From assembly GCA_014860115.1 (NCBI GenBank), contig JACZKK010000221.1:1-37621 (forward strand): 37,621 nucleotides of DNA, written 5' to 3'. Source of the DNA: Ignavibacteriaceae bacterium. GTDB taxonomy: Bacteria > Bacteroidota > Ignavibacteria > Ignavibacteriales > Ignavibacteriaceae. The notes beneath the pieces were generated by a model. That model saw only the letters and a list, made by a program, of their open reading frames with translations. It was not told where the DNA came from and did no database searches. Position numbers and translations under genes: made by a program. Shown here piece by piece: positions 22,617-30,813 of this stretch (its first letter is position 1; every line of letters begins with the position of its first letter).

Positions 22617-23628
22617 TTGCTAATAACTTTTCTGCTCTCTCGATCACCAGGTTGGGAACGAGTAACTTTGCACAATCAAACGTGTCAAGCGGACATTTGC
22701 TAAAACCATGAATTCCACAAGGCTTGCAAATCAAATCATCGAAACTGATATAATCGCTTTTTTTATTATAAGGGTAAAAACCAAATCGCGGAACTGTTGA
22801 ACAATAAATTGTTAGCACAGGAATATCTGCACACATTCCCAGATGAGTCGGGGCACTATCATTGCAAATTAGAAGACTGGCACTTCTAAGCAGCTCGATT
22901 GTTTCAACAAATGAAAAGTCCCCTGCAGTTATGTAAACATTTTCTTTTTTCAAAGCTTCACATAATAATTTATCCTCAGCTCCGCCAATAAGTATCATTT
23001 TATATTTCAAGTTGGTGAAATGTTCAACTATCTGTTTGAAAAATTCAATAGGATATTTTTTTGTTTCCCATAATGAACCCGGTGCAATTGTCATAAATTT
23101 ATCAATCTTATTTTCAATCAAAAACCTTGTAACCTTTTGTTTGGATTCTTGTGCAACCTTTACTTCCGGAATTATTCGCCATTTATCTTCTTGATATTCA
23201 TCACCTATGAATTCTAAATTCCTTCTAACTTCGTGAGCTGTTGGATCATACGTAACGGTTTTTTTGAATGCAAACTTCAAACTGCTATTTTCAAAGCCAA
23301 TTGTTTCCTTAGATGAAAGATTCAATGCGATCAATGCACTTCGAAGCGAGCGATGAGGAGAATAAACAATTTCGTACTTGTTTGACCGGAGTTGTTTTAT
23401 AAACCTGACGAATGCGACAATGGATTTCTGCTTACCTTTTTTGTCAAATGGAATTGCAGAATTTACATACGGAGAGGCTGCAAATATATCTACAGTTGAT
23501 GGTATGCAAAGGACATCTATTAAATATTCGTGCTTCTTCTTTTTTAATTCCTGAATTAAGGGCAATGTAAGAATGGCATCTCCTGGAAAAGCAGTCTGTA
23601 TAACAAGTATTTTCTTTTCTTCACTCAT
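22606..23628 (-). CDS. Glycosyltransferase family 9 (heptosyltransferase-like)
   Basis: A 340-residue protein with a GT9 fold: ILVIQTAFPGDAILTLPLI at the N-terminus, LSSKETIGFENSSL, TIAPGSLWETKKYPIEFFKQ and the donor-site segment LLICNDSAPTHLGMCADIP, then the usual KPCGIHGFSKCPL Cys-rich turn. GT9 enzymes add heptose to lipid A-core in LPS synthesis; WaaF is the closest well-known type, but the exact sugar and position cannot be told. It starts immediately after the acyltransferase (1-base separation) and overlaps tsaC by 11 bases, consistent with an envelope operon. Confidence 0.88.
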   Translation of the reverse strand: MSEEKKILVIQTAFPGDAILTLPLIQELKKKKHEYLIDVLCIPSTVDIFAASPYVNSAIPFDKKGKQKSIVAFVRFIKQLRSNKYEIVYSPHRSLRSALIALNLSSKETIGFENSSLKFAFKKTVTYDPTAHEVRRNLEFIGDEYQEDKWRIIPEVKVAQESKQKVTRFLIENKIDKFMTIAPGSLWETKKYPIEFFKQIVEHFTNLKYKMILIGGAEDKLLCEALKKENVYITAGDFSFVETIELLRSASLLICNDSAPTHLGMCADIPVLTIYCSTVPRFGFYPYNKKSDYISFDDLICKPCGIHGFSKCPLDTFDCAKLLVPNLVIERAEKLLANAG

Positions 23629-24498
23629 TTAATGTTTCCATCTGTTATGCATCCATAGCCACTGTTCAGGATTTTTACGTATAACTTTTTCAAGATAAGA
23701 AGTATATCTCTGACTAATCTCCAGGATTTTTTCTTCTTCACCATCCGGAAGATTTTTCTGTGATATTTCCACCAGATCCATTTTATACTTATAGTCTTTT
23801 TGCCTTACGGCAATTCCACAAATAAGTGGTGCACCGGTTTTAAGTGCTAATGCAGCGGGACCAGTATATACTGAAACTTTTCTGCCGAAGAAATCAACCT
23901 TTACTCCTTCCCTTGGACCCCTCTGATCAGCAACCATCGCTACAACTTTCTTTTGTTTGAGCGTTTGATATGTTTTTCTTATAGAAATACCAAGAGGAAC
24001 AACTTCGTTTCCAAATTTCGTACGAAAGTTATTCATCCACTCATATACTAAAGGATTTCGTAATGGTTTAACAATTACTGAAAACTGCAGCTGAACCTGC
24101 ATTGCTATTGAGATTGCGCCAAACTCCCAGTTACCGAAATGCGATGAAAGGAGAATCAACCCTTTTCCTTCTTTAAATTTCTCAATAATCAGTTCAGGAT
24201 TGCTGCACATAACTTCATTAATTAATTTCTCTCTTTTTATATAAGGAAGGTACAATATCTCAACCAGCGTAATTGCAAAACTTAGATAAATATTAAAAGC
24301 TAATTTTTTGTTAGTTTGATTATCGTTTTCAGGGAAGGCAATTTTAAGATTATTAAAAACAACTTTTTTTCTGATTGGAATGAGATAGAAAAACACAAAT
24401 GCAAGAATTGTTGCGAACTTTCTCGAGAGGTTTATTCCGAGCAGTCTGAAACACCAGCTAAATAAAATAAAGAGGATATATTCAATTCTGTTCTTCAT
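23629..24498 (-). CDS. Lysophospholipid/lipid A acyltransferase (LpxL/LpxM type)
   Basis: A protein of 289 residues with a hydrophobic N-terminus (ILFILFSWCFRLLGINLS) and the acyltransferase H-x4-E motif SSHFGNWEFG (His at about 120). It also has PLRNPLVYEWMN, VADQRGPREGVKVDFFGRKV, GPAALALKTGAPLICG and a WLWMHNRWK end. It belongs to the HtrB/LpxL family that adds secondary acyl chains to lipid A at the inner membrane. ATG 24498 is chosen; TTG 24501 is directly upstream. Followed at once by the GT9 gene, it fits lipid A-core assembly together with the Lpt genes at the other end of the window. Confidence 0.9.
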   Translation of the reverse strand: MKNRIEYILFILFSWCFRLLGINLSRKFATILAFVFFYLIPIRKKVVFNNLKIAFPENDNQTNKKLAFNIYLSFAITLVEILYLPYIKREKLINEVMCSNPELIIEKFKEGKGLILLSSHFGNWEFGAISIAMQVQLQFSVIVKPLRNPLVYEWMNNFRTKFGNEVVPLGISIRKTYQTLKQKKVVAMVADQRGPREGVKVDFFGRKVSVYTGPAALALKTGAPLICGIAVRQKDYKYKMDLVEISQKNLPDGEEEKILEISQRYTSYLEKVIRKNPEQWLWMHNRWKH

Positions 24499-24594
24499 CA
24501 ATACTCAAAAATAATATCGCAAAAATAACCAAAGATCAGCAATAAAGTTGATGAAGAAGAACACTCATTAATTGGATGATATTACAATAAATGA

Positions 24595-25962
24595 TTATTG
24601 AATTGCTATCCTGCGCTGCCAATAATCATCTCTCAGCTCTCCTCTTTTAGTTGAATGGAGAAGCTGATAATCTGTGAAGCCGGTCAGATCACCAAAAATA
24701 AATTCTACACCTCCTTCAATACTTTCATATCTCCAGATCTCATATGGTCTCGCATCTGTTTGGTTCGGATATCTCTGAATTTCAGATGGTTCACCGTAAA
24801 CAATGTATACTCTTCCACGATCAGTTTTCCAGCCCTTTTTCCCAAGGGAGGCGAATCTTGCATCACTTTCATTTACTCGCTTTACATAGTTGAGATAATT
24901 TTCGTTTCTATCATCTGAAGGATTTTCATCACGAGCTTTCCAGAAGTTATAGATGAATTCTCGCTTTGCATCTTCCGTTGAGAGTGCTTCATACCTGTCA
25001 ATTTCAGGAACCGTTGCAACGTATTTTGATTTATTAAATAAATCATCTATTTCCTCTTCCGACATAGCTCCGAAAGTGGTGCTTAGAACCGGTGATATTG
25101 TTGTTTGAAATGTATCAGTCGAAACAATCGAGGGATTATAAACAAAAAATCTTTTTGATGATGAGACTCCGTAATTTGCAACACTGTCAATGAGATTTAA
25201 AAGTAATGTGTAAGTGTCTGTTGGAAACTTATAAGTTTTTACAAGTCCAACTTCAACTCTCGTGTCAACAGATTTACTAATTTTTTTAGATTTGGAACTT
25301 ACTAGCTGTCCCCTGCTGTTTATAATCATTTCATCTAACCGCATATCAGTATCATTTGCCTCACCCTGAAGATTATATAGTTCAGTGTAATAAAACATAA
25401 CGGGCTGCATTTCTCCAGCGACAGAAGCTGGCAGAGGGGTTACTTCAAAAGTATTCTTATAAAAAATTGACGAAGTGTTTTCACTATTCGGGACAATATT
25501 TGAAGCAAGTTGCACATCACTTAAAGCCGTATTAGAATTAAGAAATGGATCAATATAAATTTTTTCATTAATAGTTTTTTTATTCAAAGGATTGTTAAAG
25601 TCGCTGCCAGTTATATTCACAATGTATGATCCCTTATCAATTACAAATCCCACCATCCCAATTAGGCTTCGGTCTAAATTTGCTGAATCAGTAATTTCAT
25701 TGGAGATAATCCAATGCTTGTCGATTATATTAGCCGATGAAATCGAATCATTAATTTCAATTTGCAAAAGTCCCTGCACAAAATCTGAAGTATCAGTATC
25801 GACATAAGTTAATCCCACCTGATTAAATGAATAATAGAACTCGACATAATTCGATAAAGAATCATAGCCAAACTGAGCGTAATCAAATTCAAAATTTATC
25901 TTTTGAGGAAAGATAAAAGTCAGGCAGGATAAAAATGATAATGACAGAAAGAATTTATTCAT
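24595..25962 (-). CDS. GWxTD domain-containing exported protein
   Basis: A 455-residue protein with a hydrophobic signal (MNKFFLSLSFLSCLTFIFPQ; whether it is a lipoprotein at Cys13 is unclear) and a long beta-rich middle. The C-terminal GWxTD domain carries YEALSTEDAKREFIYNFWKA, RDENPSDDRNENYLNYVKRV, FASLGKKGWKTDRGRVYIVYG, and then PYEIWRYES and FIFGDLTG. GWxTD proteins are widespread in Bacteroidota, Ignavibacteria and Acidobacteria; their function is unknown. It lies 84 bases after the PorV/PorQ-like gene, but a hairpin terminator separates them, so it may have its own transcript as well. Confidence 0.9.
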   Translation of the reverse strand: MNKFFLSLSFLSCLTFIFPQKINFEFDYAQFGYDSLSNYVEFYYSFNQVGLTYVDTDTSDFVQGLLQIEINDSISSANIIDKHWIISNEITDSANLDRSLIGMVGFVIDKGSYIVNITGSDFNNPLNKKTINEKIYIDPFLNSNTALSDVQLASNIVPNSENTSSIFYKNTFEVTPLPASVAGEMQPVMFYYTELYNLQGEANDTDMRLDEMIINSRGQLVSSKSKKISKSVDTRVEVGLVKTYKFPTDTYTLLLNLIDSVANYGVSSSKRFFVYNPSIVSTDTFQTTISPVLSTTFGAMSEEEIDDLFNKSKYVATVPEIDRYEALSTEDAKREFIYNFWKARDENPSDDRNENYLNYVKRVNESDARFASLGKKGWKTDRGRVYIVYGEPSEIQRYPNQTDARPYEIWRYESIEGGVEFIFGDLTGFTDYQLLHSTKRGELRDDYWQRRIAIQ

Positions 25963-25993
25963 AGCAATTCCAGGATTTTATTGCTGTAAAAAT

Positions 25994-26027
25994 AAAAAAG
26001 CGTCCATTGAAAAATCAACAGACGCTT
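25994..26027 (-). terminator. Terminator after the PorV/PorQ-like gene
   Basis: On the minus strand, AAGCGTCTGTTGA pairs with TCAATGGACGCTT (13 pairs, two G-T) across a 3-base loop within TTTTT and is followed by a T-run. It ends the receptor/surface protein/PorV transcript 20 bases beyond the PorV-like stop and separates it from the GWxTD gene. Confidence 0.8.
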
Positions 26028-26046
26028 CTTCAATTAACTCAATAGC

Positions 26047-27060
26047 TTATTGGAAGCTAAGCTTAATCGTAAACACGTGATTTGCAGTCGGGAAATCTTT
26101 AACATCCCTGAATGCGTAATCGAATACAAAACCAACTTCGCCGCCAAGCTTATAATCTAAACCGGCACCGAATGTTAATCCATAAATGTACTCGCTAGAA
26201 TTATCAAAAAGGAAATTATAACCACCTCTTACGAAGAAGTTGTTCATAAATCCGTATTCCATACCTAAGTTTGCTATATCCTCGAATGAGTTATTAGCTG
26301 TGTATGCACCCGCAAACATCAAGTTGTTTTGCTCGTTAATATTAAGTGCATAAGTCATACTTAGCTGGAAAAAGCTGGGGATCTGAAATCCTTCTGTAAT
26401 AACCTCGTAGCTTCCTGATGAAGCACCGGGGATTGTACCTGGTATAATAGTTCTTGAAGCAAGGTCCTGACCGGAGTAATTCATGTCACTTCCAATATTT
26501 TTAACGGCAGCACCAATCATCAATGCCTCTGAGAACCGATATTGAACACCGGCATCCAAGGCAAAACCTGTAGCATTTGTGTTCTGAATATTCTCAGATA
26601 TTATCTTCAGGTTTGTTCCGATTGAGATTCTGTCTGTCAAAACTTTTGAATAAGTGAATCCAATAGTTAGAAACGACGGAGAGTATGTTTCACCGGTTCC
26701 ATCAGGAAAGGTTTCTGTTGTAACCGGAATATCTCCGAAGTCAAAAGTTTTTAGATCCAGGCCTATGGATCCTATATCACCAAGGCTTGTTCCAATTGCA
26801 AAGTAAGATATGTTAATGTCGGCAAGATAATTAACATAACTAAACATTGCTTCGGTTTGCGGATAAACATCCAAACCGGCAGGGTTGTAGAATATAGATT
26901 CCAACCCCGTAATATTAGCCAGGAATGCACCTCCTGTAGCTATTCCACGGGCACCAACAGGTATAAGAACTTGTTCAGCACCCGTTGTTCCTTTTCTTGC
27001 AACATCACCTGCATAGATTGAAGTTGCAATCAGGATCAGTATTAGTATTATTTTTTTCAT
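26047..27060 (-). CDS. PorV/PorQ family outer-membrane protein
   Basis: A 337-residue protein with a signal peptide (MKKIILILILIATSIYA). The family's N-terminal signature follows: GTTGAEQVLIPVGARGIATG, then GLESIFYNPAGL and a series of amphipathic strands ending FDYAFRDVKDFPTANHVFTI and LSFQ. This is a FadL-like barrel of the UPF0164/PorV-PorQ group. In T9SS bacteria PorV captures cargo proteins at the outer membrane and delivers them to the sortase PorU; paralogues vary in role. Its place directly after a large T9SS-type surface protein is suggestive of a dedicated partner. A terminator follows. Confidence 0.9.
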   Translation of the reverse strand: MKKIILILILIATSIYAGDVARKGTTGAEQVLIPVGARGIATGGAFLANITGLESIFYNPAGLDVYPQTEAMFSYVNYLADINISYFAIGTSLGDIGSIGLDLKTFDFGDIPVTTETFPDGTGETYSPSFLTIGFTYSKVLTDRISIGTNLKIISENIQNTNATGFALDAGVQYRFSEALMIGAAVKNIGSDMNYSGQDLASRTIIPGTIPGASSGSYEVITEGFQIPSFFQLSMTYALNINEQNNLMFAGAYTANNSFEDIANLGMEYGFMNNFFVRGGYNFLFDNSSEYIYGLTFGAGLDYKLGGEVGFVFDYAFRDVKDFPTANHVFTIKLSFQ

Positions 27061-27093
27061 TTTTTAAACTCCACTATTTTAACTTAAAATAGA

Positions 27094-27121
27094 TGGCAGG
27101 CAACATTTTATATACCTGCCA
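27094..27121 (-). other. Hairpin between the surface-protein and PorV-like genes
   Basis: TGGCAGG/CCTGCCA is a perfect 7-bp inverted repeat with a 14-base loop. In the minus-strand RNA it lies 14 bases after the surface-protein stop and 33 bases before the PorV-like start. It lacks a proper T-run, so it looks more like an attenuator, partial terminator or mRNA-stability element than a full terminator. Confidence 0.5.
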
Positions 27122-27134
27122 ATCTTAAATTTAG

Positions 27135-30100
27135 TTAGAACCTTTGTATTTGTTTCTGAGGCATTATTATTGCAAACTTCAATACTTTATCACCATACTT
27201 TGGGTTTGTTACTATTGCAAGATACATTCCTGAAGCTACTCTCAATTCAGATTCATTTTGCAAATCCCAGCGTAAAAATGGTGATGTTGGTGAATCTTTA
27301 TCATCAGTTGTGAGAGTTCTTAGAAGAGTTCCGGATAAAGAATATATCTTAATTGTTACATCTTCAGGTAAGTTTGTAAAGGTAACAAACGGTTCATCAG
27401 GTGTATTGGAATAGTAATTTGATAATGTGTTATATCCGAATAAAGGATTCGGGTACACATTTACTTTCTCCCAGCGCGCACGTTCGTCTTCTTCCGTTAC
27501 AGTCGTACCCGCAAGCGTACTGAACTGGTAAACATCCTCTTCTGTGTAAGGATAAACATCAAGAGGGATAGTCATAACATCTCCGGGTGTAAACCAGGAC
27601 GTTGAATCTATTCTTGCCAACCCAAGCAGATACATGGTGCTAAGGCAAGGAGAATTAAATACAGATCTCTGTTCATCTGTAATGCCTTGAGCATCGGCAG
27701 GAATAAAAGGTAACGCTGGATACCAACGAACAAAATCTGCCCAAATAGTTACCGGACCACTGCCAGTTTGGAATTCTCCACCAGTCAATTCAATCTGATT
27801 ACCGTCCGGATCGTAAGGAGAATCAAAAATTATAAGGTATTCACCAGTTTCAGGTATAAAAGTACCGGGATCCCAAATACCATCGGGGTTTCCTTTTGAA
27901 AAGAAAGCACTTTTTGCTTTAGATTCAATGAACCCTACTGCCACCTGATAGTTTTCATTATTTTGTTCATCAACAACCCATGCCTGAAATGGAACATCAA
28001 CATATCCCATTGCTCTGTTATTAACTTCATCCCATTTACCAATTGGACCTTTACCAACTGTATCGGTACTGGTTATCTTTGAGGCATATGGAAAAAGATT
28101 ATTGGCAACTTGTCCGGGACCGGCAGCTTTATAACCATTTATATATCTATATGCTTTCCCAAAACCCTCCTCACCGAAACGAAGTTCAACTTTCCGTAAT
28201 TTATTGGTAGTCAGGTATGTACTTTTTACAGTATCACGATTAGAATTAAGTCTGAATGGATATGGTGTGGTTTCATTCTCAGGTAAGAACAAATAAGAAG
28301 GCTCCTCTGTAACCAAATCCTTACCCATATACCAGATTCCTCTTCCTCTGAGGGAATCAATAGGACTACGAGTAAAATTATACCAGACTTCACCAGTGTA
28401 GGTTGGTAGGCCAATCGTAGCATTCTGTCTTTCAACTTTAGTGATAAATCCATCTGTAATTTCCTGATTTACTACAGGTAATCCATAATTATATAATCTA
28501 CCCGTATCTTCCAGGACAGTGCCCGTTGAAAGGTTGGTTAGTTTCCAAAACATTGAATAAGGAATCGATGAAGAATCTTTAAAGAAAGTTACTTCATAAT
28601 TATGACCGGTAAGATCTTGATTATTAATAACATCGTAGCCAACATTTCCAAGTGATGCGCCACTTATTTTGTTTGCAGGCTGAACAGCTACAGGTGGATT
28701 AATTGCACTTTCACCGACTACAATAGATCTGATCGATCTGATATTTTCTGCTTCCTGGGCAAAAGCAAAAGAGCTTAAGTAGTAATCACCGGGTGTTCCG
28801 ACAGGATTTTCAGGTCCGGCTTTATAAACCAATGCTAGGTAATTAAGCGCATAACTTGTTACCGCAAAGTAATAAGGTCTTCCCTTAACAACCGGAGTGT
28901 TCGGTGAGAAAGGATCATTAAAAATTCTTAATCTTATTCTCCCTGTTGCAGGATCAACGTAGAGAGCAGAATCCATTTGAAACTCAGGAGAAGAAACTTC
29001 GTATAAAAGTTCAATTCCTCCTGTTTCAGAATTTTCCTTGTAAATATTGTCAATAAAATTATCGAGATCGTATTTGGCAAGCAGAACTGAATTCGGCTGA
29101 CCTGACACTATATCTTCAGGTATATTAGTTTTGAAAGCCCATATCTGGTATCCCTCGAATCCTAAATCCCAGGTAGGTGTTACACTCTTATATCCAACTT
29201 GATTTCTTGTTTCCCAGCTTATATCAATAAAATCATCACTGGAAGATAATGTTACTTGAGGAGCTGGAGGTGGTGTTGGTGCCAGGAAGTTCAGATCAAA
29301 TATATTTTGAGCACCATCATCAATTGCGCGGGCTTTAGTAATTCCATCAAGCGGATCTGAACCACGACCAACTACATATGCAATGACAATTTCGTTCTCC
29401 TCATTTTTATTAAGTAAAAATGGGCCGGTGTTTGTCATCTGGCGTACGTCACGATTCTGGTTACAAATCCACCCCACATCAGTTACCGGATCACCTGAGT
29501 ACCAAAATCGAGAGTCAACAGTTGCACAGTCAACTCCGCCTCTTACTTCACCAAAGGCAAAATTACAAGGGTCAACTTCCTCACCAAATCTGTCGAAACC
29601 AAGGGCATAACTTCTTGCTTCATCTTTATCATTAGGATCACCAAGAGCGGCAACACCATTAAAATAAACAACGAATGATGATATAGGAAGATTCGTTGCT
29701 CCGGGGTATTCAACAATACCTTTTATCTGTCCTTGAACTGAATGAGCAGTATCAAGAGGAGTATCTATCCCATCATCATAGACATTATTCCCGTTATTAT
29801 CTATATAGGTAACTCCAGCTATGTAAGCGCGTGGCCCAGAGAAAAAGTCTATCATAAAACACGGAACCTGAGCTCCATATTGGGCATCCGGCCCATTTCC
29901 ATAAGTATACCCTGAATTTCGAGGTACATCAACACCGATAACGTCATCAGTGGCATCGCCAAGATCCGGATCTGCCCAGGCGCCAAAATAGACTTCGGTA
30001 AGTTGATCAGGATCAGTCGGTGTAAGACCAACGTATTTAATTCTATAACGTACAAAAACAATGTTTCCTATAGCTCCGGCAGATGCAAATGCAAAAACTG

Positions 30101-30776
30101 ATTGTCTTACTTCAATACCAGCTTCAATCGATGTATTCCATCTACGCTGAGCAACGGGTAATCCATCGTGGTAAACACACCAGGCTAATTCATCGCCAAT
30201 TAAGTCCGGCATATCTTCGTCAGGATCGTACAAACCGTTTCCATTTTTATCAACAGGGTTGTAAATCCCATCACCATCACCGTCGACAAAATCAGCACCT
30301 AAAGCAACAGCATCGGCCCAATCCTGCCAGCTTTGCCCAAACGGTTCATCTTGAGAGTTAATAACATATATAACAGCGTTTGGATCATTCTCACCATCCA
30401 CAACACCTTGAACATAATCCTCCACAAGGCTAGCCGAAGCAGCAGCATTTGCCCAAAGCACTCCACCTTTATAACCGCTAAGGAAGAACCCCGAGGAAAA
30501 GAGGAAACCACCTCCGGCATATTGTCCAAGACTACCATTCGGGGGAATATTTACATCTGCGATTATACCCCTTCGATTCATAGGCATCCAGATGTTGTTA
30601 ACATTCATACCGTAAGCATCTCCCTGCTTACCGGATTCTTGCGTGCCGGTAATTTTATAAATTGGTTTAGGAGTACGAACACCGTTGTTATCGTCTCCTA
30701 AAAAACCAAACGCAATAAATGCTGCCCCTAAAAAAAGAAGCAGCAATTTATAACTGTATTTAATTTTTATTTTCAT
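27135..30776 (-). CDS. Large T9SS-type surface protein
   Basis: A 1213-residue exported protein. The N-terminus is a hydrophobic signal (YKLLLLFLGAAFIAFGFLGD). At residues 165-188 an Asp-rich segment (DGDGDGIYNPVDKNGNGLYD) resembles calcium-binding loops of the thrombospondin type 3/dockerin sort. A fibronectin-like stretch lies near 530-600 (PPPAPQVTLSSSDDFIDISW). The end (VNVYPNPLFGYN..., TIKIYSLSGTLLRTL, SGMYLAIVTN, DKVLKFAIIM) is a T9SS-type C-terminal sorting domain, although the usual charged tail is replaced by PQKQIQRF. ATG 30776 is chosen because AGGAT lies eight bases upstream; an in-frame upstream extension to 30833 overlaps the receptor gene. The gene lies 37 bases after the TonB receptor and is probably cotranscribed. 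Function unknown. Confidence 0.85.
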   Translation of the reverse strand: MKIKIKYSYKLLLLFLGAAFIAFGFLGDDNNGVRTPKPIYKITGTQESGKQGDAYGMNVNNIWMPMNRRGIIADVNIPPNGSLGQYAGGGFLFSSGFFLSGYKGGVLWANAAASASLVEDYVQGVVDGENDPNAVIYVINSQDEPFGQSWQDWADAVALGADFVDGDGDGIYNPVDKNGNGLYDPDEDMPDLIGDELAWCVYHDGLPVAQRRWNTSIEAGIEVRQSVFAFASAGAIGNIVFVRYRIKYVGLTPTDPDQLTEVYFGAWADPDLGDATDDVIGVDVPRNSGYTYGNGPDAQYGAQVPCFMIDFFSGPRAYIAGVTYIDNNGNNVYDDGIDTPLDTAHSVQGQIKGIVEYPGATNLPISSFVVYFNGVAALGDPNDKDEARSYALGFDRFGEEVDPCNFAFGEVRGGVDCATVDSRFWYSGDPVTDVGWICNQNRDVRQMTNTGPFLLNKNEENEIVIAYVVGRGSDPLDGITKARAIDDGAQNIFDLNFLAPTPPPAPQVTLSSSDDFIDISWETRNQVGYKSVTPTWDLGFEGYQIWAFKTNIPEDIVSGQPNSVLLAKYDLDNFIDNIYKENSETGGIELLYEVSSPEFQMDSALYVDPATGRIRLRIFNDPFSPNTPVVKGRPYYFAVTSYALNYLALVYKAGPENPVGTPGDYYLSSFAFAQEAENIRSIRSIVVGESAINPPVAVQPANKISGASLGNVGYDVINNQDLTGHNYEVTFFKDSSSIPYSMFWKLTNLSTGTVLEDTGRLYNYGLPVVNQEITDGFITKVERQNATIGLPTYTGEVWYNFTRSPIDSLRGRGIWYMGKDLVTEEPSYLFLPENETTPYPFRLNSNRDTVKSTYLTTNKLRKVELRFGEEGFGKAYRYINGYKAAGPGQVANNLFPYASKITSTDTVGKGPIGKWDEVNNRAMGYVDVPFQAWVVDEQNNENYQVAVGFIESKAKSAFFSKGNPDGIWDPGTFIPETGEYLIIFDSPYDPDGNQIELTGGEFQTGSGPVTIWADFVRWYPALPFIPADAQGITDEQRSVFNSPCLSTMYLLGLARIDSTSWFTPGDVMTIPLDVYPYTEEDVYQFSTLAGTTVTEEDERARWEKVNVYPNPLFGYNTLSNYYSNTPDEPFVTFTNLPEDVTIKIYSLSGTLLRTLTTDDKDSPTSPFLRWDLQNESELRVASGMYLAIVTNPKYGDKVLKFAIIMPQKQIQRF

Positions 30777-30813
30777 TTCAATCATCCTGTTTGTAATTAA
30801 AATCAAATTTTTG

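Noticed and set aside
30333-30701. A 122-codon plus-strand ORF opposite the large T9SS-type gene
   Set aside because: It lies entirely antisense to a long coding gene with a clear domain pattern; low-complexity peptide.
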